Of a DNA stretch of 64,000 nt, positions 24,774 through 36,638 are shown piece after piece. The position numbers and the translations under genes were made by a program. Numbering within the stretch: position 1 is the stretch's first letter; every line of letters starts with the position of its first letter. The notes below the pieces were generated by a model. The model was not told the DNA's origin. It was given only the letters and a program-made list of their open reading frames with translations, and searched no databases. The DNA is from Morchella semilibera (Eukaryota > Ascomycota > Pezizomycetes > Pezizales > Morchellaceae). The stretch is taken from NCBI GenBank assembly GCA_009192285.1, contig CM018607.1:1487736-1551735 (forward strand). Reading direction: 5' to 3'.

Positions 24774-24863
24774 TTGGAAAAATGACCGCTATTGCATGCC
24801 ATACAATTAATATGCGCCAAGTCCAAAATTTAGTATGGTATGCAATTGTGGTCCATTTTCCAA
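24774..24863. mobile_element. MITE-like element, ATTGCATACCATAC family, copy 1
   Basis: The two 31-base arms (24774-24804 and 24833-24863) are inverted copies beginning TTGGAAAAATG / TTGGAAAATGG and ending near TTGCATGCCATAC. The inner sequence matches a second element at 25431-25532. Confidence 0.65.
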
Positions 24864-24964
24864 ACGTCAGGAAACTACTAGTAAGTCGCCGCCCGTTTGC
24901 AGGAAAAATTGTGCTAGGATTTACTACTCACTACTGTACGTACCTTATTTAGGTTTAAGGAGGT

Positions 24965-25152
24965 CTATCCCCTGGGCTGGTGAGACTCGCGGAATCCAGG
25001 ACTTCCTGTTCGGGCTGTGGCAAAGTCACTGAGCCCGTCACTTTCTGTGGGTGTTTGCCAGAGATTGTTGGCGTTTGTTAGCAAAAAGTGGGACAATTAT
25101 TACTGAAATAGGAAGTCCTGGATTCTGCAAGTTTCAACAGACCAGGGGATAG
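24965..25152. mobile_element. MITE-like element with 43-base inverted repeats
   Basis: Arms at 24965-25007 and 25110-25152 start CTATCCCCTGG and end GAATCCAGGACTTCCT, with about seven mismatches between them. The total length is 188 bases with no coding capacity. Confidence 0.75.
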
Positions 25153-25430
25153 TTGTCACACAGGAGCAAATATTTTCAGATCTTTGGCTCCACTTTGTTC
25201 AGAACTACGTTACGCCGGCAAATTCAGCCTGGGTAAAGATTCTTGATGCTTCCCTTAATCCAGTTTCGGTTTGAGGGCGTATCAGCTGGTGATATAAGTG
25301 ACGAGTAGATAAATACATGTACCCCACATATTACATGTACATGTACATATGATCTACTGATCTACCCTACATGGCCCGCTGCATGCAGTTAGAGATGGTC
25401 TAACATATCGAACCAGTATACTCATCCCTC

Positions 25431-25532
25431 CATGACGCTTCCGAACACGACCAATATTGCATACCATACAAATAGGGAGACTTGGCACTTTTTTGTGTGT
25501 ATGCAATAACAGTCGTGTTCGGAAACGTCATG
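25431..25532. mobile_element. MITE-like element, ATTGCATACCATAC family, copy 2
   Basis: Arms CATGACGCTTCCGAACACG (from 25431) and its inverted copy ending GTCATG at 25532 flank an ATTGCATACCATAC core and its inverted GTATGCAAT. The core is shared with copy 1, and a right-half relative lies at 59709-59757. Confidence 0.7.
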
Positions 25533-25920
25533 GAATTAGTAGTATATGATACCACATGAGTGCGGGGTCTGCATTAATTGTTCTAGCTAGATTTAGACCT
25601 AACAAGAGCTTGAGCATCTATATGTCCTAATAGCCATATATATTTTCTACATGTACTTACTATAACTTTGTAATTTGTTAAAGACGAATGAAATAAAGTA
25701 CCGCTCATAGCGCGGGTATATAGCTAGGTACTTATATATATGTAGCTGTATTTGCGTCGATATATAGCGGTTATATAGAACGGAGACATCAGTTCTGGTT
25801 GGTCTACTATATGCATCTCCAAATTCAAACAGCTCAGGAGCGCCTCCAAACTTGCTGAGATATATAGAGATGTTCTACACGAATAAACTTACATACATAC
25901 ATGTCTAACCTACTCATATG

Positions 25921-26164
25921 CATGTACCCCGGGGGTCCTTAAAGTGATGCAACGAGCTCAATATTCTGGTGTCGCGACCACCATCAAAGCTGGACTCAGT
26001 CAATTTTTTCCATTAGTATTTCCATTTACTATTATTATATAGCTCCGCCTGATGCAATTCGACATGTAAAAATTACTTCCCAACTTTTGGGCATGGTGGC
26101 CAGTAGCTGCGAAATTAGTGGTTTCGTCGCCGTTGCATCGCTTTGAGGACCCCTGGGGTACATG
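25921..26164. mobile_element. MITE-like element with 34-base inverted repeats
   Basis: Both ends read inwards CATGTACCCC(G/A)GGGGTCCT and continue AAAG(T/C)GATGCAACG; arms are 25921-25954 and 26131-26164. The arms begin with the CATGTAC palindrome that is common in this window. Confidence 0.75.
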
Positions 26165-26790
26165 TAAGTAGGTATGTATATGTAGCTACGTAGATCTATA
26201 GAGTAGCTACTCTAGTGTGACAGTGATAATCCAGCCATTGACCCCGCATTTCTAGGCACCCAATTGTTACAGAAGCAACCTAATCAATGCATAGTGCTGC
26301 GCATTATATAGTTATAGTTTCGGGTCTTAACAACACTGATAGTGCTGCTGATTGGCCGGGGTTCTAGAAGACATTGGAGTATTTCCCTAGCTGTGGAATT
26401 TTAGATTCCAGAATCTGAATCAGGACAGAGGGGGAGGGGTCGGTTCAAGTTTCTAAACTTCAGAAACCTGGAAACCAGTAATATGATTAGTTCGTGAGCA
26501 TGCATGAGCCCTTGCCAGAAAATCTAGGTTCTACGGGAAGTCGTCCATTAAATCTGATCCTTTGTTCAATAACCAGCTGGAATATCAGATCCATAAGATT
26601 TCCAATAATGGGTAGGCGAGAGGAGCAAAAAAGCCTCATCTAATATTCCGGGCCGGGGATTATACATATTTATGGCGACATTTCCCATGGTATGCACCAG
26701 GACCAGAGTAGCACCAGGGGGTCTGCATGTAGCTGCACCCATACCCCACAGAAAGACCTAAGGTATATAAATTTTACTAGTTAGTATAGT

Positions 26791-26830
26791 TAGTTAGGGT
26801 TAGTTAGGGTTAGTTAGGGTTAGTTAGGGC
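26791..26830 (+). repeat. Telomere-like array, four copies of TAGTTAGGGT
   Basis: Four 10-base units, the last ending in C, contain TTAGGGTTAG. The array is interstitial, as gene-bearing sequence lies on both sides. Confidence 0.85.
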
Positions 26831-26995
26831 ATACATATATACTAATTATAGTATTGCGTACTAGGATAATGTATTATATATATTACTTATATGGTTTTTA
26901 CACTATTCAAGCTTAAGGATTCGGCCGACTGATCTCACATGTTGTAATCTGGATTAGATAGCTGTTTTAGGTCTGTAAGTGAAAATAATAAGAAT

Positions 26996-27233
26996 GTATT
27001 GTGGGGTGACATGACGTGACAAAAGTTCTCGTGATTTCTGCACAGCAACCAGCTGCAGCAGGAACCTGATCCGGGAACCAGCAATAGAGACTTAAGCCTA
27101 GGTACTACATGTATGTTCTAGTAGCTTTCATCTCTAATCACTCTCGTATCTCTAGTTAGTAGTCGCCAAGCTATAGTCGTTTCGTGACCTATCCTTGTAT
27201 AAAATCACGAGAACTTTTGTCACCCTACAATAA
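26996..27233. mobile_element. MITE-like element with inverted repeats of about 30 bases
   Basis: The left arm TATTGTGGGGTGAC...AAAAGTTCTCGTGATTT (to 27037) has a 10-base internal duplication (ATGACGTGAC) not present in the right arm AAATCACGAGAACTTTTGTC...ACAATA (27202-27233). Confidence 0.65.
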
Positions 27234-27790
27234 TATTATCATTTGTGGGTGTTGCAGATTAGCTCGTAACATACAGTTATTGTCTCTTGTTGTAGATTAC
27301 TCGATAAATGAGTATTTTATGCCTTTCCCTAATGGAAATCGGTAAATAAACAATTGCAAAATGGTGGATTTACGTCATGCAATGTCTGATATAAGCAGGA
27401 AAAAAGTGGAGGAACAGCGGGTGCAACCCGTCCGAACCCCAATGCAAAATTGAAAATAAAAATGAAAAGAATTCGAAGTAATATAACTAAACAACAAAAT
27501 ACAGAATAGATACTATGGCCTCTAAACTATATTCACCACTTTAATTTTTATAATCTCCCTAGTTCTCTACTACTGCTGCAATTCTCTTTAATTGGCATGC
27601 TGTGAATGATTTTATATACATTTCCCCCCAATCCAGCCTTTCCTACTCTTCCCTAGCTTGGGCTTCAATAACCTTTATGTTTCATTTAGAGTAGCCTCTA
27701 TCCACTTTCCAGACTTGTCAAAAGGCATGGCTATGCAGGTCTGGGATGTCAGGTTGGAGGCACCCGTTGTCACGCTTCTCGCGCGCGCAT

Positions 27791-27820
27791 TAACCCTAAC
27801 CAACCCTAACTAACCCTAAC
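27791..27820 (-). repeat. Telomere-like array facing the array at 26.8 kb
   Basis: TAACCCTAACCAACCCTAAC followed by TAACCCTAAC is the reverse-strand form of the array at 26791-26830, one kilobase away, and is preceded by a GCGCGCGC run. Confidence 0.8.
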
Positions 27821-29890
27821 ATGCTGTTTCCTCACTTTTTTCTGCGGGTGTACATCAACAGATGGGTTTAACTACAATTTACTAGTGAGCTTTTCAGTCT
27901 ACAACTTTACAGACACCTTTGCCTACACTTTTGCCAATGTGATATTGAACCTTTGCAGACGGCTTTACCTGTAAAATCGTTTGGTAAATTGTCGTAAAAA
28001 GTTGTGCTTTTTCCCGGAAATATGTCTAGGGTTAATCATTATCAAAATAATGGTATAGTGATTATAGACAGTCTCTAAATGTTAGGTTCAGTTCCTGATG
28101 CAGTAGATTTTTGGGTGTCTTTCCTTCCTTCCAGGGCTAGGGTTTTTTTATACTTGGGAAATGTGTATGCATGATTCATATACCGACGATTTTACATGAT
28201 TCATTTACCGGGCTATTAGAGTGTCCCTTGTAAAGTTCTTAGGGGTTGTATGTGGGATTTTCTGCGTTTTTTCTATGCCACAGAACCTTGCAGGCAGAAG
28301 TGCCCTAACGCTGAATAATTTAAGTACACAGAAGCTCCGAGAGCAACGCCGTTGAATCTGGGTGGCGGAGATTACAAAACATCAAGTTCCCCGCCAGCTC
28401 CTATGGCTTTCAACGTTATTGATACCTCAGATTTACCTAATATCCTTATTGTAGCAATTGCTCTACTATCACCGAATGCTTACCTGACGAGCTATATACG
28501 AGAAGCTTAGGTGGGATCCAACTACTTGGGGGTTGGGGCAATTCTCTATGGGGTGTCTTTGCCTCTTGGTGTAGCCCCTACTGTATATCTAGCTAGAACG
28601 TCTTCAAACTCTTCTTTTCAGGGGGTATATTTCAACAGCCCCAATACGAGATTCCGGCCTTCCTGTAAGGTTAGGGTTGGAATCTTGGAATACTAGAAAA
28701 ACCCATACCGAGTTACTGAGGTTGGTTAATAATTAGGCGGATAGAGACTGGCCCTGTTCCTTGGGAAGTCGGGGTTAGTGGGGTTTAAACTCCATGATCA
28801 GGGGTTCAAGGAAACAACCGGGTTGCAATTAGGTATATGCATATTTGGGTACTTAGACAAATGTGGCAATCTGATGTTTATGATAGTGGGATGGCTTCGT
28901 TATATCCGTTCCCTGGGATACCCAGGTTCTTTATCAAAGAACAGGCCAATCAAAAGTTCGGTGATTTGGAGTCTCAATACCATTGTTGAGACCTACCAGC
29001 AAAGCAAGTTCTGGATTTTCAAGACTAAATACTAAGCCCCTAGTAATTTGTTTGATGCAGCGGATAAACCGGGTGCTGGACACCGGCAAGAACCAGCATC
29101 AAAAACCAGCATCAAGAACCAGGGTGGTTTAACCACCGCCTCTTCCGCATGTTCCAAAAGAGGGTACCCGGCCCACCGAGAAAGCAATAGTAACGCATAG
29201 TCAAAAAGTCTCGCCTCGGTATCTCTCTAAACAGGCTTGATTTATCGCACCCAGAGAAAATCTTCTGGACCTTGGATCTCGTACAGTAACCACCGATGCC
29301 CACATTCTTCCACTGTCAAATTCCGTTAAGCCCTCCGGGGGGATGGCTCTGCACACTATTATGACAAAAGCATACGCCCGTTGTTGGTGGAGAAATAAAA
29401 CGCTGGTTGTAAGCTAGGCAAGGAATTCGCCAGTATGCTCATATTGCGGCGTAGGAACACGAATTCAGTACTCAGTTAGGGGTGGAGACATTTTGGGAAA
29501 TATTGGACAAGAGCAGCCATAGTACCGTTGTTTGATTCCCATACATGTTGCTTGGCTCCGCCAAGAGATCCCCGACTTCGCGGAATCAGATTTTGGTTGA
29601 TGCAAAGATTGCTAGTGGTAAAACTAGGTTATTGGGGGAGGCTTGATGCTTGAAGTGTGGATGCCGGAATGGTGTTTGTAACAGATGTAAGGTGGGGGCT
29701 ACATACATGTATAGTCTAATAGTGTTAAGGTGTTGTTAAAATTTATGAACACGTGATCGAGACGCGTAAATTAAAATCAGATAATCAGGCCACACAACAA
29801 TCAGATAAGCTCCCGTCTTCCCGCGCGTACAGTCCCGTCTCCATAGTAACGACGGAATCGATCATTCATCAATCATCATAGTTCCTCATC

Positions 29891-32800
29891 ATGCCACCCA
29901 GACGCCCCCCGCCTCCTTTGTTTCCACCTCTTCCTCTCGATCCTATATCTGACAATCTTCCCTCCGACATAATCTCACGAGACTCATCCTCCTCGGACTC
30001 AGATACCGAGACCATTGCGAAACGGGGCCGTATGTTGAAATACGCAGAGAGCTATTTGCGGGGGGAGCCGCTTTACCTACACTCCGCGGGATTGCGAGGT
30101 CCAGTGGTGAAAAATCCATGGGCAAAGGGGAGGAGACAAGCCAAAAGAAAAGCTAAAGAAATTGAGGAGGAGATTTGGGGGGAGGACTTGAGCAAGAGGT
30201 TAAACCGCGGACAGGAGGATATAGGGAAGGGGATTGAGCTAGCTCCCCCACTGATTGGGGGAAACGCGATGAATATGTGGAGGAGAGGGATAAATACTAC
30301 CTGGGACGGATCGACCCCCTCAACTCCGACCCCATTACGTATAAGGCCACCTGAAGCAACAAATTTACCGGATCGGTCTCATTCTCGATCTCATTCACCG
30401 TTCGATAAAGATTCATTGGAGTATAGAACACCAACCAAAAAGAAGCTCAAAGCTCCCATTGAAGTAGCACCAGTATTCTCCCCGGGAACCTTTTATAAAC
30501 CTAAAGATAAACCTCAACAGATATCGATTGAAGACACCTCCGGGCGGCGGGGGTCCTCGAGCGCAAAAAAATCATCACCACCGTTAGAATCAGATTGTTT
30601 GCCTTCAAAATCTAGTTCTTTGCGGAAGACAAGAGATCCCTTAGAGGTACGAGACCCAACGCCACGACTTAGACCTAGGAAAAATTCCCCTACAGAGATT
30701 ACGCCAGATACACCAACGCAGTCTCGAAACGTAACTACAAGACTCAAGCCTGGACAAAAACCCACCACCGAGCCTATACTAGAAGCACCAGTACAGTCGC
30801 AAGGTTCAGGTTCGAGGCCTAGATCCACTCGCAGCTCAACCAGAGCCTCTGAACTAGAATTAGAGCTGCTCAGGGAATCTCGGTCTGCTTCTAAACAAAT
30901 AAACACACGAGCTAAAACTAAATCGACTGAATCGTCTGAAGAAGCACAACCAAATCCAAAACACAGATACACACGAAATAGCTCCAAATCAATGGAGACA
31001 TTGGAGACTCAGTCGCCAAGGCAAGAGCAAGAGCAAGTTTTAGATACAATAGAGGTGATGCCTCCACCTAAGGTACAGGATATAGATATGAAAAAGAAAA
31101 GGCCTAAGATTGATTTTGAAGCGGTATCACCGTTCGGGGTAGCGCCTGAACGGCCAAAAGCGAGGAGGAGGCAAAAAGTTGGGGGTCCTGGGAAGAAAGG
31201 AAAAAGGGGGGGTCCTCAAACGGAGGAGCAGGAAGTTCCAGGGTACATGGATATAAGGAAGTCCGCAGAGCTAAAGGTTTTTCGACCAGATGAAGATGCA
31301 AATGCTATCACTTATGTACCGGGGCCTGAAAATGGACCGGAAATGGTTGAGATCATGAACAAAGAAATAAACCCAGGGCTGGTGGATACGGGAGTTGCAG
31401 CTATTACAGAACCAAACCATCCTTGCGGGAATGTAGAGGCCACAAGTGAAGAGTCTTCCGTTGTTTTGGCTGTATCGGAGCCGGGACCGGAACAAGTCAC
31501 AGGAGCAGAAGCATCCCCCTCAGGCAGAGACTCCATAAAAGAAGCAGTCTTAGAATCTTGGGTTAATCGTCATGTAGCTGCTTCTCAAAAGTTTACTGCG
31601 GATCATAATAGAATCTCCATTGCGAACCTTCTATCGCCGGCGGAGGAAAGTCCAGTTGCGCGCAGGTATGTAGGAATTTGTGATAACAGATTTCACGATA
31701 CTGATTTGTGTAGGAATGTACACAGGCGACTCGAGAACTTTGTCCCTGACACCCCAATTAATGGGGGTGAAGTCGCGATGCCACGTTATGGCCCTATTCA
31801 TTTAAGGCCGCTTGGGGCCTCCCCCGACATCCCCGTGCTGCTTCCTCCAATTTCACAAGCTGAAAAGGCTAAATCACCAATCACATCCCATGCCCCCACG
31901 ATTGATGTACCTCGGTCCCCTGATCAATTGTCGCGATCTGCGCAAAGGGATATCCACCAAAGGTCTTCAACAAAGTTCGATGCTACCAACCTTATATCAG
32001 AGACAGAGCCAGCAAACCAACATGAATCCTGGCAAAATACACAATACGCTGTTACTGCTGCCCAGAAGGGCTTCTTTGAAGCCATTCAAGAGTCACCTGA
32101 CCCGCTAGGACGCTACCCATCAACCATCACACCTAGGAGAGATTTGTTGAGGCCAATTGGCTTTTTCGAGGATGAAAACCAATCCGAAACACCAGTAAAT
32201 GCGGGTCAGTTTGGGAGTAACTACACGCTCGGGGGGAGTAGTCCATTTAAGACCCCTGGAATGGAGAATGCTCAATGGACAGTTGAGCCCGATGAGTCGC
32301 TATTGAAGACTCCTGGGGTCGAAAACTTTCAGTGGACAGCTAAACCACGTGGTGGGGAGGGTAAGGGGGAGACTCTATTGGAGACTCCAAATCTTCGATG
32401 GAATGATGAGCCATACGAAGCAGAGGAGGGGACTGTTCTCAAGACAACAGGCCAATGGACAGCCGAATCGAGGCCAGAAGATAAGGAAGAGTCGCCACCG
32501 GGGACACCACCAAGCCGCCAGTTATCACCATTTAGGCTCTCGTTCGGCAGTGAAGAATCTGAGTCAGCGTTTACTCCATTCCACGCCTTTGCTACACCCG
32601 AATCATCACCAAAAATTAATAGGCGGGAGAGATCTCCGCCTCATGACTTCTCCGCACTTGGTGCTCCTTCAACATCTAAAAAATCAGTCAAATTTGTGCA
32701 AGGCCTCTTCGGGAATGATGAAAATGGTGAAAGAGGGCAAAACGATGATACAATAAGTTTTAACAACGATTTCTCACCTGTGCTTGGGGTGGAACCACAA

Positions 32801-32980
32801 GGTCATGACAGTTTGTTGGAGCAAGTGAGGGATTTTATGGGAGAAGGTGTGTGGGATACAGTGGCAGAGGCGCAGAAGATTGCGGGTATCGGTTCTGAGT
32901 CGACCCCAAATGAGAAGAACGAGAAAAAGGAGTATATGAGTGCTAGAAAAAGGAGGTCGCTATTGAAGAAAAAAATCTAA
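29891..32980 (+). CDS. Long, mostly disordered hypothetical protein
   Basis: This single-exon gene encodes 1029 residues rich in Pro, Ser, Arg and Glu. Residues about 45-85 carry the most conserved-looking stretch, RMLKYAESYLRGEPLYL then SAGLRGPVVKNPW, a pattern I have seen in fungal proteins loosely annotated as protamine P1-like; that label is weak and does not imply DNA packaging. Residues about 783-865 hold four imperfect repeats built on (L/F)(K/E)TPG...QW(T/N)xEP. Several basic patches (RRQKVGGPGKKGKRGG near 423-438; ARKRRSLLKKK at the extreme C-terminus) look like nuclear localisation signals. The ATG sits after a short leader and no better start exists upstream. Function unknown; a nuclear role is my inference. 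Confidence 0.75.
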   Translation: MPPRRPPPPLFPPLPLDPISDNLPSDIISRDSSSSDSDTETIAKRGRMLKYAESYLRGEPLYLHSAGLRGPVVKNPWAKGRRQAKRKAKEIEEEIWGEDLSKRLNRGQEDIGKGIELAPPLIGGNAMNMWRRGINTTWDGSTPSTPTPLRIRPPEATNLPDRSHSRSHSPFDKDSLEYRTPTKKKLKAPIEVAPVFSPGTFYKPKDKPQQISIEDTSGRRGSSSAKKSSPPLESDCLPSKSSSLRKTRDPLEVRDPTPRLRPRKNSPTEITPDTPTQSRNVTTRLKPGQKPTTEPILEAPVQSQGSGSRPRSTRSSTRASELELELLRESRSASKQINTRAKTKSTESSEEAQPNPKHRYTRNSSKSMETLETQSPRQEQEQVLDTIEVMPPPKVQDIDMKKKRPKIDFEAVSPFGVAPERPKARRRQKVGGPGKKGKRGGPQTEEQEVPGYMDIRKSAELKVFRPDEDANAITYVPGPENGPEMVEIMNKEINPGLVDTGVAAITEPNHPCGNVEATSEESSVVLAVSEPGPEQVTGAEASPSGRDSIKEAVLESWVNRHVAASQKFTADHNRISIANLLSPAEESPVARRYVGICDNRFHDTDLCRNVHRRLENFVPDTPINGGEVAMPRYGPIHLRPLGASPDIPVLLPPISQAEKAKSPITSHAPTIDVPRSPDQLSRSAQRDIHQRSSTKFDATNLISETEPANQHESWQNTQYAVTAAQKGFFEAIQESPDPLGRYPSTITPRRDLLRPIGFFEDENQSETPVNAGQFGSNYTLGGSSPFKTPGMENAQWTVEPDESLLKTPGVENFQWTAKPRGGEGKGETLLETPNLRWNDEPYEAEEGTVLKTTGQWTAESRPEDKEESPPGTPPSRQLSPFRLSFGSEESESAFTPFHAFATPESSPKINRRERSPPHDFSALGAPSTSKKSVKFVQGLFGNDENGERGQNDDTISFNNDFSPVLGVEPQGHDSLLEQVRDFMGEGVWDTVAEAQKIAGIGSESTPNEKNEKKEYMSARKRRSLLKKKI

Positions 32981-33732
32981 GCTTATGGTATAGAAGGGTT
33001 TACCATGTCGTTTCTTTTCTCTTTTCCTTTTTTAAACTACCAAAATATCTTTAAGGGATAGATATAGACGCTGTATTGGAGTTTGGTGTTTTTTTGGCGG
33101 ACATAAGGAGTGCATGAGGGAAGACCATGCGGGGGATAATGCTTATGGTAAACTTTGAAGTGTTCGTACGATGCATGTATTTTATGTATTTTTTAACAGA
33201 CACATTCTGAAGGATATTGAGATCATGATTTTAGGTGTGAATCATGCAATATCACTTGGTATATGTTCAAAATCACATGCTGGAGTTATCCTCCGAGCCT
33301 GGTAAAATTTCATATTTTGTTATAGTCAAATGTTGATTAGTTTTTGAAACGTGGGTATTATGTCTATACCACATCAAAGGCGGTTACCACGGAGGAAACG
33401 TTTATTAAATGTTTCTAGTGTCTACTATGCCAAGATAGGTGCCAATATAATAGGGCTTTCAATCCCCACTCATAGTTAGGGAAGTCAGCTAAGAAATTAA
33501 GGTCTTCCGCATATTATATAATAAGTATATACATGTAATTATAACCCGCATATTCCCCGAACGAAGCGAAGGCCTAGGGGTACGGGGACGAGAGTTTATC
33601 TCGCTCTGATTGGCTGTTCCATATAGCATGTAAAGTATATATAAAATCAACAGACCTGGCCACCAGGAAAAATATCTATTGATAACTATTTAAGAGTCAA
33701 ATGTAATCGGTGAATCAATATAGATGGCCATG

Positions 33733-33824
33733 TACAAGGCTCTGGGATAAAGTGAGTGAACTAGATGTGGTGTTGATAGGTGAGGATCCGTTCACTCACT
33801 TTATCTCGATCCCAGAGCCTTGTA
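33733..33824. repeat. 92-base inverted repeat
   Basis: TACAAGGCTCTGGGAT then AAAGTGAGTGAAC (33733-33761) is repeated inverted at 33790-33824, where the right arm has six additional bases (ATCGAG region). Confidence 0.75.
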
Positions 33825-35487
33825 TAGTCCCTTCTTATGGGATCAAGCGTTGCACCAGCAATGTAAGCCTTAGACTACGTACGATATTGCTGGGATGGCC
33901 TAGGCGGGGTATGAACTATAGGAATAAATGCCAAAACAGACTTCAAGAGGTACTGGAAGGGCGGCCGCTAGGGCGGCACAGGGCGTTCCCTGTAGATTTA
34001 GGGGAGGTAGGTAATGTTAGAAGAAGATTTTGAGAAGTCCAGACGAATGTGCTGCACGCTGTTGGACTGTACGGCTTGTTGTCCGTTTGCTGGTGGAAGT
34101 ACACCTCGAAATCTAGCTATCCCTCAGTAAGGTCGTAAGAGGCGAACAGTGCTACGGCGCCTTGGTTACCTATGGGAGCGTGGAAAAATTACCATTTTAT
34201 AATACTTTCAAGGGTGTTCAAGTTAGGGCATTGGGTGGGTGTAGGTAATGGGGATCCTTTACGGCATTGCACATCAGCTAATAACTGCAGAGAACTACAC
34301 GTCTACCGTGGAATTTTGCCAGGGTCCGTGCAGATAAATTGGCCCTCATGGTTTCAGTAACAATGAGGCTACCCCTCCCCCGCTTTGCTGGGTTGGGGGA
34401 GCTGACTTTGGCACAAACCCGAACACTAAGTGCTCTAGCGTTGTATTTATCACTATTATACCAGGCCTTCGCCCATGGCATCGCATTCCCCATCTTTGAC
34501 CTAATGAGTTATTCTTCGCAACACATACTACATGTCGGCTGCAAATCGTTCAACAGGACGCAATGTCCGCACTTACGACGCTCACGACGCCCGGGATAAA
34601 CTGCTGGGGGTGTAACGAGCACCAATTTCTATTCAATGGCAGAGCTAGATTACCCGCTTCTTTTTACGAGACGAAGGTGGACTGGTTCAGAGGGGTGAGC
34701 AGGCACCCCATCCGGGTTATCGTATCTAGACTGACTTCGAGGATATAAGTGTACATCTTCCACGAAGAACACCGGACCTGAAATAGCTACTGTTGCTGGA
34801 TCACTACTCGGCCCCGATACCGAGGGCCCGTTGACTAAGTTTCGAATGGGACGTTCCTAGAGACCATACCATCCACACAGCCTGCAATAACTACGATATA
34901 TCGGTCAACCCGTGTATGACTGACTTCTTCAGCGCCGTCGGCTGATACTTAATTGTTTAAGGTAAACACAACATCGTCTGCTTTGTATCTGACAGAAAGG
35001 GAATCGCCGGAAGGCATCTTGATCAGAGGCTTCTAGCCGTCGCCCAGTTGATCGTGTTAAGAACGATAAAGCTTTTTATTAGTTTTATCGTACTTGATAC
35101 AGAAGTGAGAGCGAAGGAAAGACAGAAGAGAGGTCGTTGACCACCACCCTTGAAGTACCACCCGTGCCCACCCCCCCTAGCGCAGCCCTCCTGCCCTAGT
35201 CCACCCGTTCGTACCTGATACCAATAAACAGCATAGGATGCTCAATTCTCACAGATCGGCTTTTGCAGTGGTATTTCCGACAGTCTGTGTGAGCTAATAT
35301 GAGGGGAGCGGGTGAGCCTACCTCTGGAATTGATCCCCAACTGGTTCGGACATGCATGGTGGATGAGATAATGAGTGGCCCTAAGGCCTCAGAGAAGATT
35401 GAGTTTAAGCTGTTAGCCGTCTGGTATGGCGTGACCCACAATGCCACTCAGGGCGAGCAGATATAGGTTTCTCGAGGAGCCTCCGCT

Positions 35488-35544
35488 TTGTGGGGGTCTT
35501 CAGACCTTGTGGGGGTCTTCAGACCTTGTGGGGGTCTTCAGACC
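35488..35544 (+). repeat. Three perfect copies of a 19-base repeat
   Basis: TTGTGGGGGTCTTCAGACC occurs three times head to tail (35488-35506, 35507-35525, 35526-35544) without mismatch. No gene overlaps. Confidence 0.9.
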
Positions 35545-36094
35545 TTATCCTCTACTATCGGTCAGAAGTAATACTTCGAGGTGGCTCGTGGTGTTCGGGG
35601 CATATAGCTGCTATATTTACATGTAGCTTTAGGTTACCTATAATCGGCTACCCCGCCCCGTTGGCCCCGGCCCCATATTTTGAGCCGTCTCGAGATAAAA
35701 AACTTCGGGGTAGGGCTTGTGCGGGGAATATATCGTGGACTACACTAGTCTAGTATAAATGTATTCCTAATCTATAATTCGATGGAGCTGTTAAGTTTAG
35801 TTCCACAATGCTATATCGCGGGGCGATAGCAGCAACGAATGGGAGGTTGGGTTCATTCCACTATAGTACTAAGGACGGGAGAAGTACCTACCCTTTTATA
35901 TTTCCCTGCGCCCCACGAAGTGTGGGAATAGCCCTGTAGCGGGGCATAGGCGAAAGCTAGTATTTTGGGGGACACAAATGGGTGTTCTAGGGCTAGGGTA
36001 GGATGTGGCGGGGCATCTTCATGACTTTCTCTGCCCCGCCTGGGGCACTGGGGCGGTGGCTAAAATCCTTAGCTCCTCAGCGTATCTCTGGTCT

Positions 36095-36172
36095 AGTGAT
36101 GGGTACGAGACGAGGGACTTTGGAAAGGTGGGGTGAGATTAATTTTCGAGGTCTCGTCTCGTGCCCATTACT
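36095..36172. repeat. 78-base inverted-repeat element
   Basis: AGTGATGGGTACGAGACGAG (36095-36114) matches inverted CTCGTCTCGTGCCCATTACT (36153-36172) with two mismatches. Confidence 0.7.
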
Positions 36173-36638
36173 ACTCTGGTCTGCGTGGCCTCCATCCTCC
36201 TTACCCGAAGCCCTAACCCGGCAACCCCCCAGACAAAGGGGACAACGGGTCTGGCATAATCTGGGTGGTTAGGACATTGGAACGTCCCAATGTTGTCCCA
36301 CATATTTTTGTACATATCAAATGTCACGACTTTATCAGGCGGAATCAGCAATCTGAACAGTGTATTGCCCGGTGCAAAGGGTCGTTGGCCTACAGGCCGC
36401 TAGCCGTTTAGTTTGACTGAGGTAAGCGGGCTAATCCAAACAGGCTTAGAGTCCTGTAGTCGACTGTAGTCGCCAAGATAGTCCGTCCAAAATCTGGACA
36501 GACTAAAAGGATTATGGAAGTCTACATGGCTTACGTTACAGGTCGTCAAATAATGGCTTGGCGCACAATGAATCACTCGGTCATTTAGTTCGTACGCCTC
36601 GAACTTCCTAAATAGGCTACTGTATTTTTCACGTCATT

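Larger units (their letters stand above)
23407..29890. other. AT-rich gene desert with many short inverted-repeat elements
   Basis: No convincing protein gene in 6.5 kb. The stretch 24.3-27.3 kb holds at least seven inverted-repeat elements and telomere-like arrays listed separately. 28.3-29.7 kb has short, broken reading frames in both strands (for example 28778-29035 plus, 29112-29303 minus) with no domain I can name; they may be remains of an old mobile element. Confidence 0.5.

Noticed and set aside
28511-29303. Short frames suggestive of a retroelement
   Set aside because: I could not find reverse transcriptase, integrase or long terminal repeat signals; the frames are too short to name.
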